A stretch of 11,744 bases of DNA from Lysobacterales bacterium (GCA_013298265.1 JAAFHE010000050.1:1-11744), one strand, 5' to 3'; positions 1 through 7,005 are shown, counted from the stretch's first letter. A program made the numbers and translations. The notes: generated from the sequence alone by a model not told the origin.

Positions 1-1469
1 CGGGACCCGACGGCGAGAGCGACAACATCGGCTACCTCGGCGGGGATTTCCGCGGCGTGCTCGACAACGCGGACTATCTGAAGGATCTGGGTTTCTCCGC
101 GGTCTGGATCACGCCCATCGTCGACAATCCCGACGAGGCCTTCAGCGGCGGCGATGCGCCAAGCTGGGGCAGCCAGTGGACTGACCAGGGCAAGACCGGC
201 TATCACGGCTACTGGGGCGTGAATTTCTATCGGCTCGACGAACACCTGCCGAGCCCGGGCCTCGACTTCGCCGGCTTCACGCAGGCCATGCACGCGCACG
301 GGCTCAAGGTCGTACTCGATATCGTCGCGAACCACGGCTCGCCGGCGTTCGGCATGGATCCGCCGCAGCCGAAGTTCGGCCGCGTCTACGGCGCCGACGG
401 CACGCTGCTCGCGGATCACCAGAACCTTGCGCCGACGCAGCTCGATCCCGTGCACGAGCCACTGCACCGGTTCTACAAGCGCGAGGTCGAACTGGCCCAG
501 CTGTCCAACTTCGACGAGACCTCGCCCGAGGTCATGGACTATCTCGTTGGTGCCTATCTGCAGTGGATAGCGCAGGGCGCCGATGCATTCCGCATCGATA
601 CCGTGAGCCTGATGCCGCCAGCGTTCTGGAAGGCCTTCGGCGAACGCCTCCGCGCCAGGCATCCGGGCTATTTTCTGTTCGGCGAGGCGTTCAACTACGA
701 TCCGGCCGCCATCGCGCAATACACCTGGCCCGACGGCGGCGGCATGTCGGTGCTGGATTTCCCGCTCAAGCAGGGCCTGGCCACGGTGTTCGGCAAAGCC
801 GGCGGCGACTACGCGACCCTCGTGCAGCCGCTGTTCCTCGATGGTGGCCCGTACCGCAATCCGTACGAGCTGATGACGTTCTACGACAACCATGACATGG
901 CGCGACTGGACGCCGACGACGCCGGCTTCATTGATGCGCACAATTTCCTTTTTACCGCGCGCGGCATTCCGGTGATCTACTACGGTTCGGAGGTCGGTTT
1001 CATGCGCGGCCGCGCCGAGCATGCGGGCAACCGCAACTATTTCGGCCAGGAACGCATAGCCGCGGCGAAGTCGTCGGCCATCTACCAGAACCTGCGCCGC
1101 ATCGCGCGCATCCGCGCCGCGTCGCCGGCGCTGCAGAAAGGCCTGCAGGTGAACCTGGAGCTGTCCGGTGACCGCGCCGCGTTCTACCGCGTCTACCAGC
1201 GCGGCGATGCGCAGCAGATCGCGCTGGTGCTGCTGAACAAGGGCGATGCCGCACAGGTGTTCCGGATCACCGAGCTGCTGCAGGCCGGCACCTGGCGTTC
1301 AGCGGCTGACGGCAGCGAGCAGCGCATCGGCACGAACGGCACCTTGCGCGCGCAGGTGCCGGCGCACGGCGTGCAGGTCTGGCTGCTCGATGCGCCGGTG
1401 AGCGACGCGAGATTGCGCCTCAGGCTGGACCCGCTGGTGCAGCAGGCGCGCCGCACGATCGGCGAATGA
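1..1469 (+). CDS. GH13 alpha-amylase-family glycoside hydrolase, 5'-truncated by window edge
   Basis: Retaining alpha-glucan hydrolase or transferase of family GH13. The open frame runs from the window edge (codons in phase with position 3), so the GTG at 57 is not the start; residues before it (IGYLGGDFRGVLDNADYL) are already the conserved N-terminal part of the barrel. The GH13 signature regions appear in order. Region I (DIVANHG) has its Asp at 318-320. Region II (GADAFRIDTVS) has the nucleophile Asp at 597-599. Region III (FLFGEAFN) has the acid/base Glu at 684-686. Region IV (FYDNHDMARL) has the stabilising Asp at 894-896. About 190 residues after region IV hold the end of the barrel and a beta-rich C-terminal domain. 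All catalytic residues are intact. Its 3' end overlaps the convergent lacI-type gene by 50 bases. The exact substrate (starch, cyclodextrin, maltodextrin) cannot be read, and any signal peptide lies outside the window. Confidence 0.93.
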   Translation, partial: GPDGESDNIGYLGGDFRGVLDNADYLKDLGFSAVWITPIVDNPDEAFSGGDAPSWGSQWTDQGKTGYHGYWGVNFYRLDEHLPSPGLDFAGFTQAMHAHGLKVVLDIVANHGSPAFGMDPPQPKFGRVYGADGTLLADHQNLAPTQLDPVHEPLHRFYKREVELAQLSNFDETSPEVMDYLVGAYLQWIAQGADAFRIDTVSLMPPAFWKAFGERLRARHPGYFLFGEAFNYDPAAIAQYTWPDGGGMSVLDFPLKQGLATVFGKAGGDYATLVQPLFLDGGPYRNPYELMTFYDNHDMARLDADDAGFIDAHNFLFTARGIPVIYYGSEVGFMRGRAEHAGNRNYFGQERIAAAKSSAIYQNLRRIARIRAASPALQKGLQVNLELSGDRAAFYRVYQRGDAQQIALVLLNKGDAAQVFRITELLQAGTWRSAADGSEQRIGTNGTLRAQVPAHGVQVWLLDAPVSDARLRLRLDPLVQQARRTIGE

Positions 1470-2469
1470 CCAGCGTCGTCGGCAGCATGCGACTTTCCAC
1501 GGTTTCGCCGCGGATCTGCTGCAACAGGCTGGCGACCAGCAGCTCCCCGGCGCGCTTGGTGTCCTGCAGCACCGTCGTCAGCGGCGGCGCGGCGAAGCGC
1601 GCCATCGGGATATCGTCAAAGCCGACCACGGCTACGTCTTCCGGCGTGCGCAGGCCACGTTCGGCCAGTGCGCGCAGCGCGCCGATCGCCAGCAGGTCGC
1701 TCGCGGCGAAGATCGCGTCGATCGCAACATCGCGCGCGAGCAGGGCATGCGTCGCGGCATGGCCAACCAATTCGGTGGAGTCGCCCGCGTCGGCCTGCAA
1801 CTGCGGATCCACCTCGAGACCGGCGGCGCGCAGCGCCGCGCAGTGGCCGGCGTAGCGCTCGAAGAACTCGGGGCAGTGCGGCGACGCGGCGCCGACGAAC
1901 GCGATGCGGCGCCGGCCCAGCGCGAGCAGGTGCGTGGTCGCGGCCTCGCCGCCCTGGCGGTTGTCGCAGCCGATCGACACGCCGGGCTGGCCCTCGACGA
2001 CCGCGCCCCAGCGCACGAAATGCGTGCCCTGCTGCACCAGCCGTTCAAGGCGTCCGCGCGAGACGAGGTAGTCGCCGTAGCCGAGCAGGATCAGCCCGTC
2101 GGCCTTGTGGCTGTCCTGATAGTCCGCGTGCCAATCGTCGGACAGCTGCTGGAACGAGATCAGCAGGTCATAGCCCAGGCGTGCGGCCGCGCGGGTGATC
2201 GAGCCCAGCATGGAGAGGAAGAACGGATTGATCAGCGAATCGTCGGCGGTCGGGTCTTCGAACAGCAGCAGTGCCACCGTGGCGGAGCTCTGCCGGCGCA
2301 GGCTCGAGGCGTGCTTGTCGACCGTGTAGTGGAGTTCCTTCGCCACCGCCTGCACACGTCGGCGCGTTTCCTCGTTGACCAGCGGGCTGCCGCGCAGCGC
2401 GCGCGATACCGTTGCCTGCGATACGCCGGCGCGGTAGGCGATGTCGAACGACGTGGGTTTCGATTTCAT
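1420..2469 (-). CDS. LacI-family transcriptional regulator
   Basis: DNA-binding repressor or activator, probably sensing a sugar for the neighbouring glucan locus. With the ATG at 2469 it is 349 residues, normal for LacI proteins. Residues about 6-26 (TSFDIAYRAGVSQATVSRAL) are the LacI helix-turn-helix. The hinge and a periplasmic-binding-protein-like effector domain follow, including VGFDDIPMARFAAPPLTTV near residues 282-300. The frame is open back to a GTG at 2568, but that start would add about 33 residues before the helix-turn-helix, unusual for the family, and would lie inside the 2560-2601 palindrome. An ATG at 2478 (three residues longer) is equally possible. No good ribosome site precedes 2469 or 2478, but a short upstream frame ends in an ATGA overlap with 2469. 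The C-terminal tail (GAPAAPAGPA) runs into the end of the amylase gene. The target is inferred from position only. Confidence 0.92.
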   Translation of the reverse strand: MKSKPTSFDIAYRAGVSQATVSRALRGSPLVNEETRRRVQAVAKELHYTVDKHASSLRRQSSATVALLLFEDPTADDSLINPFFLSMLGSITRAAARLGYDLLISFQQLSDDWHADYQDSHKADGLILLGYGDYLVSRGRLERLVQQGTHFVRWGAVVEGQPGVSIGCDNRQGGEAATTHLLALGRRRIAFVGAASPHCPEFFERYAGHCAALRAAGLEVDPQLQADAGDSTELVGHAATHALLARDVAIDAIFAASDLLAIGALRALAERGLRTPEDVAVVGFDDIPMARFAAPPLTTVLQDTKRAGELLVASLLQQIRGETVESRMLPTTLVIRRSCGAPAAPAGPA

Positions 2470-2549
2470 CCGGGCCATGATCGCACGGGCAGCGTGCACC
2501 GCGGCGCGGACGGTTGTCCGGATAAATTCCGGGCGCGAGAAAGGGGCAT
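2466..2549 (-). CDS. possible 27-residue upstream reading frame coupled to the lacI-type gene
   Basis: Reading on the - strand, a consensus AGGAGG (2558 to 2553) lies three bases before an ATG at 2549. This frame runs 27 codons (MPLSRARNLSG... SWPG) and its TGA overlaps the ATG at 2469 of the regulator in an ATGA arrangement. It is not in frame with the regulator. The strong ribosome site would otherwise serve nothing, since the regulator's own start lacks one, so translational coupling is a reasonable reading. The 3-base spacing is short, and the peptide resembles nothing I recognise. Alternatively, the AGGAGG is a leftover, or initiation uses an in-frame start not considered here. Confidence 0.35.
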   Translation of the reverse strand: MPLSRARNLSGQPSAPRCTLPVRSWPG

Positions 2550-2559
2550 AAGCCTCCTG

Positions 2560-2601
2560 TTTTGACACATAAATGCGCTATCGCGCCTTTATTCGTCAAA
2601 A
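2560..2601. promoter_or_regulatory. 42-bp imperfect palindrome in the divergent promoter region (operator candidate)
   Basis: The two 21-base halves are symmetrical about 2580/2581, with 17 of 21 positions pairing. The outer arms are TTTTGAC (2560-2566) and GTCAAAA (2595-2601), the middle arms ATAAA (2569-2573) and TTTAT (2588-2592), and the inner arms GCGC (2575-2578) and GCGC (2583-2586). Neither arm is followed by a T-tract on its own strand, so it is not a terminator. It lies between the lacI-type gene and the divergent leucine operon leader, and contains a TTGACA box on the + strand and TTGACG on the - strand. A binding site for the adjacent LacI protein (autoregulation) or for another dimeric regulator is the natural inference. 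The bound protein is unknown. Confidence 0.55.
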
Positions 2602-2652
2602 AAAGCAGTGCCATTTGACACCTCTTCGACGTGGCGAATAGCGTCGGCTCCC
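2602..2652 (+). promoter_or_regulatory. probable promoter segment for the leucine operon leader
   Basis: A promoter must lie upstream of the leader peptide, and this AT-richer stretch is the only candidate besides the palindrome. TTGACA at 2615-2620 matches the -35 consensus fully. The best -10 at suitable spacing is AATAGC (2637-2642, 16-base spacer), which is poor and would start the RNA only a few bases before the leader ATG at 2653. The TTGACA at 2562-2567 has no convincing -10 at 16-18 bases. I can place the promoter region but not the promoter itself. Confidence 0.3.
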
Positions 2653-2790
2653 ATGACGCAGCGCACCAACCACCGCCAGACCGCCCGCACCGAGCAGCCG
2701 CTCGTGCCGGCCTTCCTGCGCGTGGTCGAGCCGCGAATTTCGCTCGTACTTGTACTCGTACTTCTTATTACCTCCGGAGGTGCGGGTTAG
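2653..2790 (+). CDS. branched-chain amino acid leader peptide of the attenuator
   Basis: This is a 45-residue peptide whose synthesis senses charged tRNAs; the product itself is probably inert. Residues 29-39 (ISLVLVLVLLI, codons 2737-2769) contain two Ile, five Leu and three Val. They use ATT, GTA, CTT and CTC, with GTA, CTT and ATT looking uncommon in the downstream GC-rich genes. The TAG stop (2788-2790) adjoins the antiterminator arm 2779-2786, so a ribosome releasing at the stop covers that arm. The start is uncertain: the ATG at 2653 has no clear ribosome site, and a GTG at 2608 in the same frame would give 60 residues. Control codons for all three branched-chain amino acids match the content of the operon, as in the ilvGMEDA and leu leaders of other proteobacteria. 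Confidence 0.85.
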   Translation: MTQRTNHRQTARTEQPLVPAFLRVVEPRISLVLVLVLLITSGGAG

Positions 2791-2858
2791 GGCGCGCGTC
2801 GATAGAACACCACGACACGAACACTAAAAAAACCCCGCACCCGGCAACGAGTGCGGGG
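2684..2858 (+). promoter_or_regulatory. transcription attenuator with alternative RNA pairings
   Basis: Four segments make mutually exclusive stems. Segment 1 is CCCGCACC (2684-2691), segment 2 is GGTGCGGG (2779-2786), segment 3 is CCCGCACC again (2834-2841), and segment 4 is GTGCGGGG (2851-2858). Stem 1:2 is 8 bp and stem 2:3 (antiterminator) is 8 bp. The latter can instead be 7 bp plus four more pairs (2774-2777 with 2841-2844) across a two-base bulge. Stem 3:4 is the terminator. A ribosome slowed at the control codons 2737-2769 leaves segment 2 free to take segment 3, so transcription continues. A ribosome reaching the stop at 2788 masks segment 2 and the terminator forms. Without translation, 1:2 would also favour termination. 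The pairings are seen directly; the mechanism follows the classical model. Confidence 0.85.
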
Positions 2859-2864
2859 TTTTTT
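2826..2864 (+). terminator. intrinsic terminator of the attenuator
   Basis: CCCCGCAC (2833-2840) pairs perfectly with GTGCGGGG (2851-2858) around a 10-base loop. Flanking A and T tracts (2827-2832 and 2859-2864) can extend the stem to 14 bp. Six T residues follow the GC stem, as in a classical Rho-independent terminator. It lies 36 bases after the leader peptide stop. Confidence 0.9.
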
Positions 2865-2879
2865 ATTGCCCTGGCCTGG

Positions 2880-3030
2880 CCGGCAGGCTGTTGAAAACAG
2901 CCTGCCGGGGCGATCCAGGGATGGATCGCACGGGGATCAATCGCGGATGCGATTGGTTCCCGGAGAACGTGGGCAAGCTCCGCTTGCACCGTTCGATTGG
3001 AAAAAGGGCAAAAGCCCTTTTTCAACAACC
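2880..3030 (+). repeat. chain of consecutive hairpins, possibly an interspersed repeat or MITE-like element
   Basis: Six short perfect inverted repeats lie end to end: 2880-2908 (13 bp, loop GAA), 2910-2929 (7 bp, loop AGGGAT), 2938-2955 (7 bp, loop GGAT), 2956-2968 (4 bp), 2973-2987 (6 bp, loop TCC) and 3000-3023 (10 bp, loop AAAA). In addition, TGTTGAAAA at 2889-2897 is inverted as TTTTCAACA at 3019-3027, like terminal repeats of a 139-bp unit. CCGG occurs just outside at both ends (2880-2883 and 3029-3032). No protein is evident. The layout suggests a mobile, palindrome-rich extragenic repeat inserted between the attenuator and leuA, or a structured RNA leader. Only one copy is in the window, so repetitiveness is untested. 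Confidence 0.6.
3000..3023 (+). terminator. terminator-like hairpin 21 bases before leuA
   Basis: GAAAAAGGGC (3000-3009) pairs perfectly with GCCCTTTTTC (3014-3023) around an AAAA loop. The GC part of the stem is only four pairs and the T-tract is five bases inside the stem, so it would be a weak terminator on either strand. It could reduce readthrough into leuA, protect the leuA mRNA 5' end, or simply be the end of the repeat element. Confidence 0.4.
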
Positions 3031-3044
3031 GGAATGAAGCAGAC

Positions 3045-4634
3045 ATGAAACCGACAGATTCCAACGTAGCAAGCATCACTCCCGTCCCGCGCGAACGCGT
3101 ACGCGTGTTCGACACCACGCTGCGCGACGGCGAGCAGGCGCCCGGCTTTTCCATGACGCGGGCGCAGAAGCTGCGCATCGCCCACGCGCTCGCCGAACTC
3201 GGCGTCGACATCATCGAGGCGGGTTTCCCGCAGGCCTCCGACGGCGATTTCGCCTCGGTGCAGGCGATTGCGCATGAAGTCCGCAGCGCGGCGATCTGCG
3301 CGCTGGCGCGCTGCCAGCGCGGCGATATCGAAACCGCGGCGCGCGCACTGGAGCCGGCTGCGCGCGGACGCATCCATGTGTTCATCGCGACCAGCCCGCT
3401 GCATCGCGAGCACAAGCTCGGCATGAGCCGCGCGCAGGTCATCGATGCCGCCGTCGCCGGCGTGCGCCGCGCCGCGGAACTGTGTGGCGATGTGGAATTT
3501 TCTGCAGAAGACGCGATGCGTACGGAACCGGACTACCTGGCCGAGGTGTTCAGCGCCGTCGTCGAGGCTGGCGCGACGACGCTGAACGTGCCCGACACCG
3601 TCGGCTACATCACGCCGTCGGAAATGTTCGAGCGCATCGGCTACCTGCGCAGGAACGTGCGCGGTGTGGAGCGCGCGGTGCTGTCGGTGCATTGCCACGA
3701 CGACCTGGGCATGGCCGTGGCGAACAGTCTCGCCGCGGTGTCGGCCGGCGCACGCCAGGTCGAATGCACCTTGACCGGCATCGGCGAGCGCGCCGGCAAT
3801 GCGGCGCTGGAAGAGATCGCAATGGCGCTCAAGACGCGCGCGGAGCTGTTCGGCGTGGAAACCGGCCTGCGCACGCCGCGTCTGTATCCGACGGCGCGCC
3901 TGCTCGCACAGATCACCGGCCACGCGATTCCGCGCAACAAGTCCGTCGTTGGCGACAACGCGTTCGCGCACGAGTCCGGCATCCACCAGCACGGCATGCT
4001 CAAGCATCGCGGCACCTACGAAATCATGCGTCCGGAAGACGTCGGGTTCGCGCGCTCGCAGCTGGTGCTCGGCAAGCACAGCGGCCGGCATGCGCTGCGC
4101 GAGCGCCTGGCTGCGCTGGGCCATACCCCGGATGAGGCGGAGCTCGACCAGATCTTCACGCGCTTCAAGACCCTCGCCGACAAGAAGCGCGAAGTGTTCG
4201 ACAGCGACCTCGAAGCGCTCGCGCTGGGCCGCGACGCCGAGGCACTGGGACCCTGGCGCATCGTGCATCTGCATGCGGCCTCGCACCTGGGCGGCAGCGC
4301 GTCGGCCTCGGTGCGCCTGCAGCATGAGGACGGCAGCCAGTCCAGCGAGGCGGCGATCGGCGACGGCCCGGTCGACGCGACCTTGCGCGCGATCGGCCGC
4401 GCCGTACGTCAGGACTTCGAACTGATCGATTTCCAGATTCGCGCGCTGTCCGAAGGCGGCGACGCGCAGGGCCAGGCGACGCTCGGCGTGCGCCATGCGG
4501 GCCGCGAACTGCGCGGCCGCGGCATCTCCACCGACATCGTCGAGGCGGCGGCGCTGGCAGCGCTGGAAATCGTCAACCGCATCGAACGCAGCAAACCCGA
4601 TACCGCCGCGCACGCGGCTGCGAACCACGCCTGA
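3045..4634 (+). CDS. leuA: 2-isopropylmalate synthase
   Basis: Catalyses the first committed step of leucine synthesis, acetyl-CoA plus 2-oxoisovalerate to 2-isopropylmalate, in the cytoplasm. The 529-residue product has normal length for the bacterial enzyme. The HMGL-like TIM barrel starts with RVFDTTLRDGEQAPG (residues 20-34, catalytic Arg27 and metal ligand Asp28). It continues with the metal-binding HCHDD (His216 and His218) and GIGERAGN, then GDNAFAHESGIHQHG (about 303-317) leading into the linker. A C-terminal leucine-binding regulatory domain occupies about 400-515, so feedback inhibition by leucine is expected. I chose the ATG at 3045; a TTG at 2997 in the same frame would put 16 codons through the hairpin at 3000-3023. 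The ribosome site (GGAA, 3031-3034) is weak. It is the first gene after the attenuator and is followed nine bases later by ilvE. Confidence 0.97.
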   Translation: MKPTDSNVASITPVPRERVRVFDTTLRDGEQAPGFSMTRAQKLRIAHALAELGVDIIEAGFPQASDGDFASVQAIAHEVRSAAICALARCQRGDIETAARALEPAARGRIHVFIATSPLHREHKLGMSRAQVIDAAVAGVRRAAELCGDVEFSAEDAMRTEPDYLAEVFSAVVEAGATTLNVPDTVGYITPSEMFERIGYLRRNVRGVERAVLSVHCHDDLGMAVANSLAAVSAGARQVECTLTGIGERAGNAALEEIAMALKTRAELFGVETGLRTPRLYPTARLLAQITGHAIPRNKSVVGDNAFAHESGIHQHGMLKHRGTYEIMRPEDVGFARSQLVLGKHSGRHALRERLAALGHTPDEAELDQIFTRFKTLADKKREVFDSDLEALALGRDAEALGPWRIVHLHAASHLGGSASASVRLQHEDGSQSSEAAIGDGPVDATLRAIGRAVRQDFELIDFQIRALSEGGDAQGQATLGVRHAGRELRGRGISTDIVEAAALAALEIVNRIERSKPDTAAHAAANHA

Positions 4635-4643
4635 GGACATTTC

Positions 4644-5591
4644 ATGAAGACGCCCGCTTACATCTGGCACAACGGACGCATAAAACCCTGGCAGGACGCC
4701 AGCGTCAGCGTCGGCGCGCATGCGCTGCACTACGGTTCGTCGGTATTCGAAGGCGAGCGTGTCTACGCCACGCCGCAGGGACCGATGTTCTTCCGCCTGC
4801 GCGACCACACCGAGCGGCTGTTCCATTCGGCGCGCGTCTATGACCTCGGCATCGCCTATAGCGCCGACGAGATCGACCAGGCCTGCGCGGAGGTGATGCT
4901 GGCGAACAAGCTCGGCAGCGCCTATCTGCGACCCATCATCTACCGCTCGGGCTTCACCTTCAGCCTGGCGCCGCCGCTGGATACCGCGGTCGACGTCGCG
5001 GTGATCGCGATCGAGTGGGGCAGCATGCACGGCGCCGCAGCCCTTGAGAACGGCGTCGATGTCTGCGTCAGCTCGTGGAACCGCGCCGCGCCGAATACCT
5101 ATCCGAGCGGCGCCAAGGCCGGCGGCAATTACCTCAACAGCCAGCTGATCGCGCGCGAAGCGGTCAACGGCGGTTTCGTCGAAGGCATCGCGCTCGCGCC
5201 CGGCGGCCTGCTCAGCGAAGGCGCCGGTGAAAATCTGTTCATTGTGCGCAACGGCAAGATCTATACCCCGCCGGCCGGTGCCAGCATCCTCTGCGGCATC
5301 ACGCGCGACACGGTGATGACGCTCGCGCAGGAGCTGGGCTACGCGATTCACGAGCAGCCCATGCCGCGCGAGATGCTGTATTTCGCCGACGAAGTGTTCC
5401 TGACCGGCACGGCGGCGGAAATCACGCCGGTGCGTTCGGTCGATCGCAAGCCGGTCGGCACGGGCACGCCCGGCCCCGTGACCAAAGCACTGCAGCGCGC
5501 GTTCTTCGGCCTGTTCGACGGCACTACCGAAGACCAGTGGGGCTGGCTCACGCCCGTGCGCACCCGCGCCTATGCGCAGGAGGCTGCGTGA
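4644..5591 (+). CDS. ilvE: branched-chain amino acid aminotransferase
   Basis: PLP enzyme that makes the last transamination to leucine, isoleucine and valine with glutamate as amino donor. At 315 residues it is about the length of E. coli IlvE and reads as the same class IV family. The N-terminal [20 protein letters not shown] and [11 protein letters not shown] are typical. Lys158 in [13 protein letters not shown] is the PLP-binding lysine, and [15 protein letters not shown] and [16 protein letters not shown] complete the fold. The ATG lies nine bases after the leuA stop, with GAGGA (4633-4637) overlapping that stop as ribosome site. The gene sits between leuA and leuC, interrupting the usual leu order. 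Its last codons (AQEAA) contain the AGGAGG ribosome site for leuC, and its TGA overlaps the leuC ATG by one base. Confidence 0.97.
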   Translation: MKTPAYIWHNGRIKPWQDASVSVGAHALHYGSSVFEGERVYATPQGPMFFRLRDHTERLFHSARVYDLGIAYSADEIDQACAEVMLANKLGSAYLRPIIYRSGFTFSLAPPLDTAVDVAVIAIEWGSMHGAAALENGVDVCVSSWNRAAPNTYPSGAKAGGNYLNSQLIAREAVNGGFVEGIALAPGGLLSEGAGENLFIVRNGKIYTPPAGASILCGITRDTVMTLAQELGYAIHEQPMPREMLYFADEVFLTGTAAEITPVRSVDRKPVGTGTPGPVTKALQRAFFGLFDGTTEDQWGWLTPVRTRAYAQEAA

Positions 5592-7003
5592 TGGCCGCGC
5601 GTACGCTGTTCGAAAAACTGTGGGACGCGCATGTCGTGAAAGCGGCGACACCGGCCACGCCGGGGATTCTCTACATCGACCTGCACCTGATTCATGAAGT
5701 GACCTCACCGCAAGCCTTCGCCGAGCTGCGTGCCCGCGGCCTGAGCGTGCGCTGTCCCGAACGCACGCTGGCGACGCTGGACCATTCGACGCCGACCGCG
5801 CCGTTCGACGATCTTGGCCAGCCGGTCTATGCGAGCGAGGAAGCGGCCGCCCAGGTTGGCGAGCTGGAAAAGAACTGCGCCCAGTTCGGCATCCGCCTCA
5901 ATGGCTGGAGCAGCGAACACCGCGGCATCGTGCATGTGATCGGCCCGGAACTCGGTGCGACCCAGCCCGGCATGACCATCGTCTGCGGCGACAGCCACAC
6001 CTCTACCCACGGCGCGTTCGGTGCACTGGCATTCGGCATCGGCACGACCGAGGTCGGTCATGTGCTCGCGACCCAATGCCTGCTGCAGAACAAGCCGAAG
6101 ACGCTCGCGATCGAGGTCGACGGCGATCTGCCGGCCGGCTGCAGCGCGAAGGATCTGGTGCTGCACATCATCGGCCAGATCGGCGTCAACGGCGGCACCG
6201 GCCACGTCATCGAATACCGCGGCGGCGCGATCCGGGCACTGTCGATGGAACAGCGCATGACCGTGTGCAACATGGCGATCGAAGCCGGTGCGCGCGCCGG
6301 CCTGATCGCGCCGGACGAGGTGACTTACGACTACCTGCGCGGCCGTCCCTACGCGCCGCAGGGCGAGGACTGGGACAAGGCCGTCGCCGGCTGGAACACG
6401 CTCGCGAGCGATGCCGGTGCGCGCTACGACCGCACGGTGCACATCGACGCGGCGCGCGTGCGCCCGACCGTCACCTACGGCACGCATCCGGGCATGGTCG
6501 TCGCGCTCGAGGCCAGCGTGCCGCTGCCGGCGACGCTGCAGGAGCGCCGCGCGCTCGACTACATGCGCGTCGAGGCGGGCAAGCCGCTGGCCGGCATGGC
6601 CGTCGACGTGGTCTTCGTCGGTAGCTGCACCAACTCGCGCATCAGCGACCTGCGCGATGCGGCCGACGTGCTGCGCGGACGCCGACTCGCCTCGGGCGTG
6701 CGCATGCTCGTGGTGCCCGGCTCGCTCGCGATCAAGCGCGAAGCCGAGCGCGAAGGGCTGGATCAGGTCTTCCGCGCCGCCGGTGCGGAATGGCGTGAAC
6801 CGGGCTGCTCGATGTGCATCGCGATGAACGGCGACCTGGCCCAGCCGGGACAACTCGTCGTCAGCACGTCCAACCGCAATTTCGAAGGCCGCCAGGGACC
6901 GGGCGCGCGCACCGTGCTCGCAAGCCCCGCCGTGGCCGCTGCCTCCGCCGTCGCCGGCTGCATCGCCGATCCGCAATCCCTGCTGCAGGAACAGGCTGCA
7001 TAA
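5591..7003 (+). CDS. leuC: 3-isopropylmalate dehydratase, large subunit
   Basis: Aconitase-family subunit that, with LeuD, isomerises 2-isopropylmalate to 3-isopropylmalate. The 470 residues from the ATG at 5591 match the usual LeuC length; starting instead at 5537 would add 18 residues inside ilvE. The start is marked by AGGAGG at 5578-5583. Iron-sulfur ligands are all present: Cys346 in VGSCTNSR, then Cys406 and Cys409 in [10 protein letters not shown], which bind a [4Fe-4S] cluster. Other family motifs are the N-terminal [36 protein letters not shown] and [11 protein letters not shown]. The stop is followed two bases later by the leuD ATG, as expected for subunits of one heterodimer. Confidence 0.97.
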   Translation: MAARTLFEKLWDAHVVKAATPATPGILYIDLHLIHEVTSPQAFAELRARGLSVRCPERTLATLDHSTPTAPFDDLGQPVYASEEAAAQVGELEKNCAQFGIRLNGWSSEHRGIVHVIGPELGATQPGMTIVCGDSHTSTHGAFGALAFGIGTTEVGHVLATQCLLQNKPKTLAIEVDGDLPAGCSAKDLVLHIIGQIGVNGGTGHVIEYRGGAIRALSMEQRMTVCNMAIEAGARAGLIAPDEVTYDYLRGRPYAPQGEDWDKAVAGWNTLASDAGARYDRTVHIDAARVRPTVTYGTHPGMVVALEASVPLPATLQERRALDYMRVEAGKPLAGMAVDVVFVGSCTNSRISDLRDAADVLRGRRLASGVRMLVVPGSLAIKREAEREGLDQVFRAAGAEWREPGCSMCIAMNGDLAQPGQLVVSTSNRNFEGRQGPGARTVLASPAVAAASAVAGCIADPQSLLQEQAA

Positions 7004-7005
7004 AC

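Noticed and set aside
1747..2565. 272-codon + strand frame opposite the lacI-type gene
   Set aside because: The - strand encodes a clear LacI protein; the + strand frame has no domain and lies entirely within it.
2470..2568. Longer LacI start at GTG 2568
   Set aside because: It would add about 33 residues before the helix-turn-helix, unusual for the family, and would start inside the palindrome. AGGAGG lies downstream of it, not upstream.
2997..3044. Longer leuA start at TTG 2997
   Set aside because: It would place 16 codons across the 3000-3023 hairpin with no ribosome site. LeuA homology begins after the ATG at 3045.
2937..5708. 923-codon open frame on the - strand opposite leuA and ilvE
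   Set aside because: It mirrors strong third-position GC bias of real genes on the + strand. Its translation is Arg, Ala, His and Asp-rich with no recognisable domain, while the + strand encodes complete enzymes.
5705..6976. 423-codon - strand frame opposite leuC
   Set aside because: Same codon-bias shadow; leuC is intact with all cluster cysteines.
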